64,000 nt of DNA, from the NCBI GenBank assembly GCA_032622095.1, contig CP136062.1, positions 135,694,960-135,758,959 of the forward strand, in the 5' to 3' direction. Made by a program: the position numbers and the translations under genes. Below, piece after piece: positions 10,911 to 25,400 of this stretch. The stretch's first letter is position 1; every line of letters begins with the position of its first letter. Under the pieces are notes generated by a model. It was not told the origin of the DNA and did not search any database. It saw only the letters and a list, made by a program, of their open reading frames with translations. This DNA is from Siphonodentalium dalli (taxonomy: Eukaryota > Mollusca > Scaphopoda > Gadilida > Siphonodentaliidae).

Positions 10911-11786
10911 TTTATTTCAAATTTGTATCCATCGGCACACCCTGTGGACCGCATTTATTGGAGGATATTTTTTTTTAATTTACAGGCATGGTTGGGATCA
11001 CCTCTTGATGGGAGCCATCAAATTTGAAAACAATTCTATGAAAAACATGGCTGCCGGCAGCCATCTTGAATTTTACACACCTTACAGATCACATCCCTCA
11101 TCTGATCACCACCAAACGTCATATTGATCTTCGGGGATGACCTCTAGATGGGAGCTATCGATTATTTCTGAAATTCATTAAAAACATGGCCCCCAGCAGC
11201 CGTCTTGGATTTTACTCTTTGTATGACTATATCCTTTGGCACACCCTACAGGTCACATCTCTCATCCAACCATCATCAAACTTCATAAGGATATTCGGGG
11301 TGACCTCTAGATGGGAGCCATTGAATTTTTCTGAAATTTGTTAAAAAACATGGTCGCCAGCAGCCATCTTAGATTTAAAATTTGAATCCATTGGCACAGC
11401 CTGCAGCCCGCATTTATTGGAGAATTGTTCTGAAAATTTGCAGGCATGTTTAGGATCACCTCTAGATGGGATTCATCGAATTTGAAAACTTTTCAATAAA
11501 AAACATGGCTGCAGGCAGCCATCTTGGACTTTGCTCTTTGCATGACTAAATCCTTTGACACACCATACAGACCACATCCCTTATCTGATCGTCACCAAAC
11601 CTTACATGGATCTTCAGGGTGACTTCTAGATGGGAGCCATTAATTTTTTCCGACATTCGTAGAAAAACATGGCTGCCAGCGCCCATCTTGGATTTTACTC
11701 TTTGCATGACTAAATCCTTTGGCACACCGTACAGGCCACATCCCTTATCCGATCAGCACTAAACATCATATGGATCTTCTAGATGT
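10911..11786 (+). repeat. Right part of the split pearl-like array
   Basis: Several ~150-bp units share GGCACACC..ACAGGTCACATC, CACCAAAC, TGACCTCTAGATGGGAGCCAT and CAGCAGCCATCTTGGATTTTA. They are homologous to the unit at 8960-9110. Non-coding. Confidence 0.75.
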
Positions 11787-12264
11787 CAGAAATATTTCAG
11801 CAGTCCACACGGAATAAACACTGGAATTTATTCAGTTAGCACATAGTGTTCGCTATGTAAATAGATTAGTGGAACTGAATAGCTAATAAAGTGGCTTCAT
11901 CCATTCTGAGATTATAGAAATAGGCAGTGTACAACTGTTTATCAGTAGGGGTATGTCTGCTAGCTGAAATGCTATCAGATGGGGTATGACTGTATTTGGA
12001 TTGATGGAGGGGATAACGGGCCGATAGCAACTCTTAACACTATCATCAGGGGAAATACGACTTCTCTGATGTGATGAAGTTCATTATTTACACTGAGTTC
12101 ATAAATATCTTTGAATGATTTATTTGTTTTAATTTTAATCAATCTATTTGAAAAATATATTCACTCACGAGTGTGATGTCACATAAGGCGTATTGACCCA
12201 TCATAGGGTTAAGAAGTTAAAGATATCTACATTTATTTAATTTGAGTTTGTTGCATTTTTTCAG
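11787..12264 (+). other. Upstream region of ZRANB1; likely 5' UTR intron
   Basis: No repeat was recognised. A pyrimidine-rich stretch ending TTTTTTCAG at 12264 is a good splice acceptor 50 bp before the ZRANB1 start codon, so a non-coding first exon and promoter probably lie further upstream. They could not be located. Confidence 0.45.
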
Positions 12265-12314
12265 ATTTGAATACACACCTGAGATATTTCTCCCAATAGT
12301 GACCGGAATCAGTT

Positions 12315-13458
12315 ATGAGTTCTGAAAAATGGTCATGTGAATACTGTACCTATAAGAACTTCCAAGCATCTAACAAGTGTACCCTGTGTCGAGCTGCACG
12401 ACCTAGAAATGTCATCAATGACACCAGAAATGATGACCAGGACATCTATAAGATGGCTGCCCAAATGTCAAATGGTTCTCCACGAAGTGATTCAGCGAGT
12501 CCGAGCAGGGGACCTAATGACAGTAGTGGACGCTGGGCTTGTCCCATGTGTACCTTCCTTAACGCACCGAGAGCCGTCAGATGCATTCAATGTTTGAATG
12601 TCAGAAAAAAGTCATCGCCGGCATCGACACCATCGCCCCAAGAAACTTATAAGCAGCCACTTTCAGTGAATGTCAACTTATGTGATAGTCAAAGTTCAAG
12701 CCAAAATTCCAGTATAAAATCATCACCAAACTCACCAGAGGCAGCTAAATCACCTAGTAATAACGAAATAAACAAAGCGGTCGCGGCGTTTGCCAAATCA
12801 GCATTGAAATGGATCTGTAAAGGTTGCACATATGAAAACTGGCCAAGAAGCCAGAAATGTATCATTTGCGGTCAGTCTCGAAGTCTGAAATCTTCTATGG
12901 AGAACATTTGTGAAGCAAGTGGATCCACCGAAAGAAAGAGAAGAGAACGTAGCTCTCCTCCTTGCAGGAGCCCAGACTCTGATTCTCAGGAAGGTGCCAC
13001 TGCTTCCAGTATTACAATGGAAGAAAGACAGAGAGCTGATGAAAGGAAATTGAAGGTTTTGAAACGAAAATTGAAAGACAGGGATTGGTTGTTTTTGAAT
13101 GCCTGTGTTGGGGTTGTCGATGGCGACCCAAGAGCTGTTGAGCCTTATCTCTCAGCTGGAGGCGACCCCAGACGACAGCTAACCCAAGATGAGATAACTC
13201 TACTAAATAGACCAGGTGCTTTCAAGGTCGGGTACGCTCTAGTTCATCTTGCTTTACGATTCAAGAGAGATGACATCCTGGCAGCATTGCTGACTGTCAA
13301 TGATGTGGCATCGAAAGCCGTGAAGCGGATCCCAGCCCACACTAGTCCAAACATAGCATCAGAGATACGCCGAGAGATTTCTACGTCAGTACGGCAACGA
13401 AAAGGAGAGTTCTCATGCTACTATCTCACAGACTTAGTCACTTTCTCATTCCCTTCAG
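12315..13458 (+). CDS. ZRANB1: ZRANB1 coding exon 1 (NZF1-3, AnkUBD)
   Basis: Codes for residues 1-381 plus one base. The donor is CAG|GTTGGT at 13458/13459. Reading through it continues open only to 13535 with non-conserved sequence, whereas splicing to 14389 restores the conserved D-I-x-D-x-P stretch. It carries all three zinc fingers and the AnkUBD. Confidence 0.95.
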
Positions 13459-16400
13459 GTTGGTATAAACGACTCAAAATTCCATACCTCAAATTAAAAC
13501 TACATGTAGTTATTGATTGCTTTAGCCAAGGATAAAAAAAATCATCAATAAATGGTGGTACATGACATACACATATACAAACTACATGCAATGTTTTTAT
13601 ATGTTTCGGGGTGGGGGGGGGGGGGGTGAATTATTCAAGTGATACAGATTATTGCTGCAGAAAAAATAATAACTATTCTTTTTTCCACAACAATATCTAA
13701 AGAGTGTTGGTTATTTGATTAAACCTTATATGGTAATAAAAAATATTATTTGTGCAGAAATTTGAAAACTTCTAATGAATACATAGATTATTTAATGCAC
13801 ATTTCAACCTATTTTAATCATAACAAAAGCAAGAAATTACTCATTTTAATTTGTGGCCTGAACATTATGATTCACTTACGAATCATTTATTGGAAGGCCC
13901 CACATAGTGATCAGACTCTTGAAAAAGGAATCTCTAATTTTTCAGATTTAATCACTTCTTTAGAAATTGTATTCAAAATTTGATTTCAATATCAAGGAAT
14001 TCCCATTAACAATTGTTTATTTAAACATACATAATTGTATTGTCTAGTTATTCTACAACATTTCATTGATCTGAGAAATTAACATCCGATAAGTTAAAGA
14101 CATTAAACAGTGTTCTTTAATTTTACTTTGTTTTATTTGTTATTTGAGAAAAAATTGAAAAGTTTGCTAACGTAAAAAAACATCTTCTGGGTGGGGATGT
14201 CAATTAACATGTTGAGTGCTGCTAGCCATTCAATAGCATGTAAAAAGTCTGAGATAACTCACAGTTGGCAGTCAACTCAACATGTTAAAAGCCGATGGGA
14301 AATGAACAACCACAAATAATCTTTTCTTTGCCCTCGAACATTAAGATTTATCTTGATTTATAAGAATTGTTTTTCTTTTTGGTTCTAGATATTTTAGACT
14401 TTCCCAGATCCATACAAGCCCAGCTTTTGGATGAAGTATTAGATAAAGATGTTCAGAATGGTATGTTTCAGTAGGCATATGTTTGCCTGTCCTATTATAG
14501 ATGATATTAGTGAAATAGAACTTCTCATTTGCTTTTGAGGATGGTTAAATTGAATCTAACAAATATTATGTTGTATTATCTTCCATCTCGAGATCCTAAA
14601 ATCAATGTTAAGCTAAGAAACTAAACCAGTTGGTAATTTGGTTCAAAAAGTCTTTAAATATTGTGTCTTACATTTGCATAGTGAGGTCCCCAGAGGGTGA
14701 ACTTAGTGATGCTATCCTGCACAGTGGGCTAACATCACCAAATTTACCCTCTGGGGATCTCATTCTGCTTAGGCCTCTTCTGGGAAATACTAGTATCTAT
14801 AGTCTCAAATTAACATTGTTTTTAGTTACTTTTTCTCTTTCTATATCCCCTAATATGCAGGAGAATTGAGGAGATAAAATGCATATTAATCGAGGTGATG
14901 AATGTGTGAACAACTGAACATCACCAACTTCAACTGGGGAACATTGATCTGATGCTAAATCTCCCATATCAGTTGAGGCCTGAGCAGAATAAGGTTCCAA
15001 GAGGGTGAATTTGGTGATGATAGCCCGCCGTGTGGGATAGCGTCTGGGGACCTTATTCTGCAAATGTCAGACATACTATTTCAAGGCTGAGCATATAGTA
15101 GATTGAATTTGGCAAATCCACTGTTTAAATGTGTTTATAGTGACTTTATAGTGGTATACTTTGGAGCGAATTTTTAAGTAAATAGAATTACCTCTTTGTA
15201 GACAGAAAAGGACCTTTTTTTCCTCCACTCCCCTTTTCCGTGAACTTCACAAAGTAATTAGTAATAAAGAAAGCCTATTTTTTCAAAATGCTATTTCAAT
15301 GAGTTTTCTTGAAAATATTCCGCTGTTGTATGTCATGATATCTCTCATCCCAAGTTACGTATTCACAATTTGGAGTTTCAACTGAGCCATTTATGCTAAG
15401 GATTATAAAATATATGTCATATTCCAAATTTTTGCAGAAATACTGATTAATAACTATCTTTGAATACCATAATTAATTGATCCTTTATAGATGCCTCATT
15501 TAATTTGTTCAATGATTTCCTCACAGAGCTTGAAGAAGAGTTGATAATCAATTGGAGCATGGAGATCAGTGAACGACTCGGTACGAGATTATATGCTTTG
15601 TGGAACAGAACAGCTGGCGACTGTCTCCTCGATTCCGTTCTACAGTCAACATGGGGTGTCTTCGACATTGATAACTTCCTGAGGTCAACTCTTGCTGATT
15701 GTCTCAATGAAGGTGCTATGGCGTAAGTGTAATTGTCTGTAAGGCCACAATAATAAATTTGCCAGATTTTCATCAAAAGTTTTTTCAAAAGGTGGTGAAT
15801 TTCATTTATTATTATCAGTCTGACAGTCAGAGTGAGTGACATCATGAGGTCATATTATTTATCCACACAGTACTTAGAAAATAGCATGCTCATGCTATCA
15901 GTATTGCTGTTCGCCACCGTTTATCTACCGATATTCTACATAGCTTTTGGGGGCACATTAATTTCCGCACTGTCAAGCTAACAACCTAGCATTTCAATAG
16001 GGCCTGCGAATTACTGATTTTCATTCGAATATCAAATAGTTGGAAAATATCAAATCAAATTGAATATCCCAATTATATTTTATGGATGTATTCTTGATTG
16101 ATTTTTTCAAAATCCATATTCGTCTTTGTAAAATTTATCACTAAAGTTATCCAATAGGCACGCATTGATTACCTACTTTTGAGAAATTTGGAAGTATACT
16201 AATGGGTTGATAAATTTCAATGCTTTTGGGGCACATTAATTTCCGCACTGTCAAGCTAACAACCTAGCATTTCAATAGGACCCTCCGAATCACTTATTTT
16301 CATTCGAATCGAATCTCAAATAGTTGGAAAATATCAAATCAAATTGAATATCCCAATTATTTTTTATGGATGTATTCTTGAATGATTTTTTAAAATCCAT

Positions 16401-19400
16401 ATCTGTCTTTGTAAAATTTATCACTAAAGTAATCCAATAGGCGCGCATTGATTACTGTAAATACCTACTTTTGAGAAATTTGGAAGTATACTAATGGGTT
16501 GATAATTTTCAATTAGCTTCTTTGGCTTTAAATAAAGGAATAATCTTGCTACTTTCAATTTTTGGGTAACCACGCCTGTCGCAAATGATAAGTTTATAAT
16601 ATATCATAGGGGTTCAGAAACCTCATCAACTCTTAATTGATCAAAACATTCAAAGAATCCGAACCAGGAATAAGTCGGCTTTGTTGAGCAATGAGCATAG
16701 AAAAATAGAGAGGGGAGGCTATCCTACCACTAATATTAATGAGCATTATGTCCCAGAAACATCGATGTCTCATCTTATTTCAACTACGTGAACTTTTGTT
16801 TACATTGATCAAACGATGGAGTATGTCAATTGCCGGAGCTAAATTAAGAAATGAAACCCAGACGGAATGTTCGAGAAGTGGATTGAAATATAAGTACATC
16901 CTGCTTGTACCTTCAAGTAGTGCTTTATTTTCTAAGATTGTTCTAAAATTGGGCGCTCCTCTACCACTCTCTAACTGTGACTTTAGTACCCATACCATGG
17001 TTGAGAACACATGTTGTATGATGAAACTAGTAAACACGAGAATGGAGACATCGCTAGGCCCAATTCAAAATTTTCCCTACATATCATAATATTTTCCAAA
17101 TGTGATTTAAATGCTATAGAAACTGAGGTTCATTTCTTATTACAATGAACCATTTCTAAACTCTCTCTGGCACCAGCTAAATATTAATGACCAGCTGACC
17201 TGGTTGCTCCGCAACTAAGACCCTACCTGTGAATTCTTTGTTCACAATGACCATGAAGGCAATCTACTTTTCCTCCCATGCCGCTAAATGCATTATGTTT
17301 TATTTCCATATTCATATGTGGAAAATTCACCATCAATATTTTTATTATTCCAATCTCTGTGAACACAGTTCTTCCAGTTGGGTCTTTCTTATAGGTTAAT
17401 AAATCTTTTAAATTTTCATAATGTTGCTTCTATTTTTTGCATGATTTGAGTTGGAATAATTATTTCAAGGGCATTTCTATTATTCATCGAAATGAATCGA
17501 ACAAAGGGGAAATATAAATTTGAAGTGTTCAACATTGCAGGTTTGAAACTGCTTATATCTGACATACTAATGTAATGAATTTTATATGATAACTCTGAGC
17601 CATTTTAAATTTAGTCAGTGTGATAATTAATAATATCAAGATTATTGTTATCATGTCGGAAACTGAATATGTCATTTGTGTAAATGTTTTTTGTTACAGC
17701 TTTTATCCACGATGGAAGGAGTATGAATCAATGCAAGCTGAAATGCTACAGTTCACTCTGGATGAATGTCAGTGGCATCACGATTGGGCTGTTTTACTGA
17801 GTCTTGCTAGTCAACCAGGTAATGAGATAATTGTTAGTGTTTGGGCTGTTTTGCTGAGTCTAGCTAGTCGACGGGGCTAGCATTACTAAAATCACCATCT
17901 GGGGAACTCATTCTGCTTAGGCCTCATCTTCTGGGAAATACCAAGTCTCAAATTAACATTGTTATTAGTTACTTTTTCCCTTCTGTTCATTTTTTATATC
18001 CCCTAGATTTGCCGAAAATAAAATGCATATTAATCGAGGTTACTTCAACTGGTGAACTTCAATCTGATCATAGGTCTCCCATAGCAGTTGAGGCCTAAGC
18101 AGAATGAGGTCCCTAGAGAGTGAATTTGGTGATGCTATGCTGCCGTGAAGGATTGTGTCACTAAATTCTTGATTGGGTCTATCTTGTTAACTAGGTTATC
18201 ACATAAATATTCATATCATAATGATTGGGCTGTTTTATTAAGGCTAGCTACAGCCAGGTAATCAGATAAATGTGAGTGGCAATCATTACTGAGTTTATTT
18301 ATTTAACCAATCAGAACCACTTGTAGTCCAAGTCTGCTCGTAAACCAGCTAAGATATTGGGATAGCGAGATGCTATTTTATACTTGCAAAGGCATTTTAA
18401 AGCGGCTTTACACCCAGACCTGGTTGTGGGATTTGATGTCTATTTTACTTGATTTTACCCAACAAATCAATACATGATGCTATATATATCGGAAAGTGTG
18501 ACATCTCATAATGATGTATAATAATCTAACTTTCATGTTAAATTAAGCATAGAATATTCTGGTTTATTAGGATTAACAACGATTTGTTTAATTTTAAACT
18601 GAGAGCCGAAGTGTCCTGAAGACACTCAGCATAGTTCAGAGTTTGTTTCAGCCGATAAGAATTTCAGCTTGCTGACAAAAACAAGATGGCGGCACCCATG
18701 TTTAATCGGATGTTGGCTGTGTTTGTAATGTTTCAAATTATCGGAGCATAATAAATGTCCGAAATCTATTTAAGTTTTTAGATTTAGATATTTACTATTT
18801 ACTATATTTATTTATTGGCAACCATATGATACACAAAATTACGGTTATATATGTACAATGGAAAATTCTTCATCCTGTGCGTGGTGCGAATATTTTCACC
18901 GGAAACTGCCGATGTCACTTCGTGAGGTCAATTAAAATCGCAGATATATAAAACTCATTAAAACTTCTTCTTCTCTGGAACCACCTGACTGACTAATTTG
19001 ACATTTGGTGTGCAGGGTCCATGGATAGTTGGGATTCAAATATATTTAATTGGGGTTGGCCAGTAACAAAAATGGGGCGTGTCAGGTTAGAACTTTCCAA
19101 CAGTTGGGGAAAGGTTGGTAGGTAGGGATCGGGCTATGCACTATTAAGGGGAGGTCAGGGGTGTGCAGTTTAAAATATCAAGGTGGACGCCCCACCCCCA
19201 CACTCAACAGAGACTGTCTAGCTACATCCCTGTTTAGAACTTCTTGTTTTAAAGTGATTTTGTGGTCTTCAAAGTCCCTGTCTTCTCAGTCTTTACAATC
19301 AGGTAAATGACTCCACAGTCATTGACTATCTTGTTGATTTGGGCCTTTTGTGTGCATATCATTGACTATCTTGTTGATTTGGACCTTTTGTGTGCATATG

Positions 19401-22400
19401 TTTGACCCTCTTGTTCTACGACATTATCTAGAGTCTAGACTCTATATTGTTGAAAACAAGGTCTCACTTTAAATTTGTATTTCCAAGTTCTTCCTTGGAA
19501 AAAATGCATATTTTCACCCTCGCCACATATTACTGCCATGTTGTCTACCTCGGAAAAGTTTCCTAGATATATATATCTTTTCTGATCAAACATCATTTTG
19601 GAAACACGTTTAGTCACCCCTCTGCAACTAGATCCTTATCACAATGTCTGTTTTTTAGTCATTGACCTAATGCATATAACAGTCTCTGAACTATTGCTGA
19701 AAACAATGTTTCACTAAATTAATGTTAATTCCAGGTTCTTCCTTGGAGCAAATGCATATTTTCACCCTCGCCCACATATTACGCAGACCCATCATAGTGT
19801 ATGGTGTGAAGTATGTTAAGAGCTTCCGAGGTGAAACCATTGGATATGCAAGATTTCAAGGTTAGTATGTCATGCTGGCATCAGACATTGAATGGCTAGT
19901 AAAGATGTGGTATCTCTTTCCTGGCTTTTCTGTATAGATTCAGGGGTATAAAAATATATCTCTGGACAGCTACAGTAATGCTCTAAATAATCGACCTCTT
20001 AACCACAGCAGAATTATGGGTAACTTTTCAGGATTTAGTTGGAAATATGGCTTGTTGCCATTCATCGGAAAGCTCTCCCCGAGAGCTTTCCGATGAATGG
20101 CAACAAGCCATATTTCCCCGAGAGCTTTCCGATGAATGGCAACAAGCCATATTTCCGACTAAATCCTGAAAAGTTACCCATAATTCTGCTATGGTTAAGA
20201 GATCGATTAATTAGAGCATTACTGTACATTGGCGGCATATATGGAGATTTGATACATGGATTTAAATTTTTAATTTGAGCATCACTATAAACCTGGAACA
20301 GTCTTTTAGTTCAAATTAGGTGGTCTTGCAATTTAAGCTTTGCTGTTACAGTAGAACCTCTCTATACTGGACAACTTTTGGACTGGCCCATCTGTTCGGT
20401 TGAGGGAGGTGTTCGATTCACAGAAAATCATGCTACCATCGGAATATATTGCTGCTGTTACAAAGAGTGATCAAGACAGAAACATTTTAATTATTGATTA
20501 ATTAAACTTTATTGAATAAATTATGATATAAAATATAAATAACAATAGATAAAATATGGTATAATAAGATATAATACATGTATAGATAAGACATGAAACA
20601 TGGCAATGATCAATTTTACATTGATTCACAGTTTTTTTAAATGTGGCTGATGGTAGTTTTGCTTATCCTATACTTGAAGCTGAACTCTTTTGTATGTCAG
20701 CTTTGGTGTAGGCTGAATATCTCTTCTGTTTAAATTTCTGGTCTAATTTCAACTACGTTCGCTGTCATTTTAGTGTTTAGTTTGGACAGTGATGGTGAAA
20801 ATAGTCCAACTCAGGACAATAACTGGTTATAAAAAGGCTGTATATCCTTACAAATGAATCAAAACATATTTCTCTGCCTTCTCATTTGCTTCAATTATCT
20901 GAAAAGCCCTGCAGATGTAGAAGAATGGACCATTCTACTGGAGATGAAGAATAGTCCATTCTGTTATATTTTCTTGTAACTGAATGGGAAATTCCATTCA
21001 CTAATCAATGAGTTAAACTGTAAATTTATTTTGCAGGTGTCTATCTTCCAATACTATGGGAGCAGAGCTTCTGCTGGAAAAACCCAATCACATTGGGTTA
21101 CACCCGAGGCCATTTTTCTGCCTTAGTGCCCATGGAAACTGACTGTGATATAACTATTGGTGCTGGCGCCCACCCAGAGAGTAACGATGAATGTCAGATG
21201 ACGTATCTTCCTTTAATAGACAGTGAAAACAAACTCCTGCCAATCCATTTCCTCACAGGGTCTGAGGTACCCAACTTTTCCTTCTAATAAATATTGTTCA
21301 AATTAATGGGTAGTTTTTATATAGCATTTAACCTGTTTTTGATCGATGCCGAGTCTGATGCGTTCTGCCATTTTACAGGTACTTCATTAGAGCGGTGAAA
21401 TTCACATGCACATCCACAACCCTTGACGCCAACTTACGCTCGCTCACCCAACAATCCAGGTGCCTATATCATGTCCAGGCATCACAAAGCAAGCACAATA
21501 TGAGTTGCCTTGGTATAAACATATTTATTCCAATCATTATAACATATTTAAACATTTGACAAACATTTTACAGTAAAATAGAATACAGATGATCGATTGA
21601 TTGGAAAGGGGATTAAACAACAAGCCCAAGGGCTTTTATTAAGTTTGCTCCCTTGATAAGTTTCCTTGCTGAAGGCTCACAACTTGGCATGAGAATTGAA
21701 CAGCGAATAACTCATATCACTGTTTTAACAGCGCTACTAGCCAGACACTAGCCACTAGACTACCGAGTTCCCTTAACCCTTCCATGACTGGAGCTTCCTG
21801 AAATTTTGCAAAAACCCTGTGCCAATGCATTTTCATGTACACACGAGTCTACCATTGGGAGCCTCGCATTTATAAGAGAATACATTGGCCTTACAATATT
21901 TGTCTTGATCTTGTAAGCCAATGCATTCTCTCACATATGGGAAGCTCCCTATGGGAGATTCGCATATATAAGAGAATGCACTGGCACAGAATTTTAATGT
22001 TGCCCCTGCGCCGCTCCCATCATGAAAGGGTTAAGACAAAGCTTGAGCTCAGTCTGTCCAAGTTTCCTTCAAATTAAACCAGCTAGAGAAACCGTTAGGG
22101 ATCAATAGTGATTTATGTCGAAGTACGAATGCCTTACTCTTCTATAGGCAATTTGGACCCAGATCCAGTGGTGGGATTTTACATCAATTTTAATCGACTT
22201 TATCATACAAATTAATACAAAATACTATTTATTTCGGAAAAAATGATCTTACGGTCATAATGATGTATTATAATCTAACATTTATGTTAAATTATGCACA
22301 GAAATGCTGTGTAATTAGGAATAACTCACGTTTAATCTGTGTTTGTTTATGCTCAGATAAGACCCGAACTGTTACAAAGTCACAAGGTCAAATGAGTTTG

Positions 22401-25400
22401 TATTCTTGTGAAATTATGTAAACATTGTGATAAAATTATTTATCACATTAAATTACTAGTTTCAGTTGACGATTCTTGTAGAGTTCAGAACAAATATAAT
22501 TTTTTCTATAGAATAAACTGGGTTACTATCACAATTGTGACATTTTATTACCGTCATTTGGTGATTTTATATGAGAGCGGTACTTTACACTTACACTGCT
22601 ATAGAAGAGTAAGCAAGTCTGCAAATAGTCTGTCTGTCATTTGATTTGATTCGATATACTCCCGATGATTCAATTTGATTTGATGTTAAAATATTAATCG
22701 TTGATGCTATTAAACTATCCAGTTGGCAGTTTATTTCTCACAATGTTATTCAATGTGATAACTGCATCAGTGCATTCCCAATTCTCAGTTATAGCGAGCA
22801 TCATTGCAGGCATAGCACAATACAATATTCGTACAGTCAATTTTGTCAAGTGTTATGTGGGAAAATCTCGAGTTTGGTCATAAATATTTCTAATAAAGTA
22901 TCAACTGATTCAAGTACCCTAAGGCTTAATATCCTACTCGTTATAGAATTAGAAATATAAGTTATAAATCAATAGGAAACATAATGCATTTCTGCGAGTA
23001 GCCGAGCACTGCCCACATACATGTAACCTTCAACTTAAAATGGCCGAACTGAAATTACTAATACTTGTATTGTATTGAATTTGCACACTGATCATCACCA
23101 GTCCAGTGTTCACACTGGACCGAAAAAAACTTTAGCCAAAAGTTTAGCCAAATGAAAATTTGATTAGCCAAATGAAAAAAACTTTAGCCAAATGTTTTTT
23201 GGCCAAATTAAAAAAAACTTTGGCCAAATTAAATCATCTTTTTCTGGTCGGTTCACAATTGATGACTAAAACGTAAAATCTAACAGACACAGGTAAAATA
23301 CACAATAATTTAAATAATTTTTATGAACTGAATTTTTATGAAAAATGAGTATTTTTATATATATCATTTATTAAAAATTTATTAATCTTTATGTGAAAGA
23401 GTGATTTGGGGGGGGGGGGGGGGGGGGGTAACCCGGGATTGTCCTTCTTAATGTTATTATTTTTTTGTTTTATATAAATATTTTTTTTTAAATCATTAAA
23501 TATTTATCCTTGCGAAAATATCTAAGTGACATCTGGAAACTAATAACTTAATATTGTTACGCCATTATCAAATTACAATCTGTCATAAAAGCATGCATAT
23601 TATTTTGACTGTATCGGTATTGACGACAAATAGCCACAAAATATCTGTCGTGATTCACATTTGGCTGATTAAGCTATTGTCTTACACTTGGTGCTCATAA
23701 ACCTCGACCGTCATAAATACAATGTCATCATAAACATGCATTGTGCGGGAGTCCCGTGAGTGACCAGACAGACAATGGGGGATTAGGGGATTAAATGTAA
23801 AATAATAACCTTTTGCTGTTTCGTGCAGAGTGACGTAATCTTTCTCCAGATTAAAACAGCCTGTTACGAACAAATTGCTTATATACCAGCGTCAATGCAC
23901 ACTTGATAAAATATTGCTTTCTTCACATTGTCATGATTCAACCACGGTCGGTTTAATGTCCATGCGTCTTTTAATGTCCGTCTTGTGAAAACTAAAGATG
24001 ATTGCATATCACTGTGTGATCGCTTGGTTGATAGAGTTGTCGATCGGGTTTCCCTTTGTACTGTCCGCGATCGGGTTTCCCTTTGTACAGTCGGCAATAT
24101 ATTCCCACTTTCGATATTTTCGGACTAGATTGTTCATATCACAGAATTGAAAACCCACTTGCCAAAATTTATGTTAGATTTGGAAATAAAAATATGTTTA
24201 CTGTACACTAATTGTTAGAGCTTACCTTTTGCTGTTACGGAACGATATTTCATAAGTACGAAAATAATGAAATACTTTCGTCACCTAACTTCGTCTTGAA
24301 TGTCGATCTATTGAGCGCTTTTATTAATTAGCTTTCTGACTCCATGCTTTCAGTCTCCATTTGGGGTAAAAAAAAGTTTAGCCAAATGAAAGTTTTATTA
24401 GCCAAATTCAAAAAACATTAGCCATTGGCTAATTTGGCTACCGACAGCGTGAACACTGCACCAGTCCCAGCTCCCAATCATAATAAACCCTCTTTGTAGA
24501 TACAACACAACTTTAACGGCTTTAGCCAGCAATGTATTGATGATGTGCTACCACTATGTAGTACGTATTAACATTCAATTGGTTGGTTACGGTATGGATT
24601 ATTTGACTAATATTTTTTTCTGGCGAGATAATCTTACATGGTGAAAATCATTGAATCGATGTTTAATTACAATAACATTGTTTCATATCGGAATTAGTAA
24701 TCGGAATCAGGTTTGATAAGATTCAATTCGAAAATTTTATTCGATGTCATTTGGCCTATTCGATTCGAGCGCAAACTGCCAATTTGCCAGGTCTCTATGG
24801 GCTAGCATCACCAAATTTACCCTCTGGGAACCTCATTCTGCTCAGGCCTCAACTGCTATGGGAGACCTAGGATCAGATTGAAGTTCCGTTGTTGAAGTTG
24901 GTGATGTTCACCCATTAGTCACCTTGATTAATCATTTTATCTTTTGCAAATTAGGGCATATAGAAACTTCCCAGAAAGGAAAAATTAACTAAAAACAATG
25001 TTCATTGAGACTAGATATTTCCCAGAAGATGAGGACTAAATGAGAATTTGGAGATGCTAGCCAGCTGTGTGGGGTAGGTTCACTAAATTCACCCTCTGGG
25101 TACCTCATTCTGCAAATGACAGACTCACTATTTGCAGGCTTGAGAGTAAGGCAACTGTATTTCGATGTAAACCAGTATTATCCTTACCGATTTCACTAGC
25201 TGGTTTACATCGAAGGAAACTTGGACTTGAGCTGACTCTGGGCTTACTCTAAACTGAGAGTCATCTGTTGAACATTTATAGAAATAAATATTCAAAAGTC
25301 GACCATTTTAAATTGTTTAATTTGTATGACAGATGTCATTAGAAACTATAAATATCAACAAATATATCAACACCAAAGACTCATCGGTCAAGAAAATAAC

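Noticed and set aside
12337..12597. 86-codon ORF overlapping ZRANB1 exon 1
   Set aside because: Shadow frame of the strongly conserved zinc-finger coding sequence.
13459..13535. Read-through extension of ZRANB1 exon 1
   Set aside because: Sequence after the CAG|GTTGGT donor is not conserved, whereas splicing to 14389 restores family sequence in phase.
16739..17089. 116-codon ORF in ZRANB1 intron 3
   Set aside because: No domain recognised. At best it is part of a decayed LINE together with the motif downstream, so it is not called as a gene.
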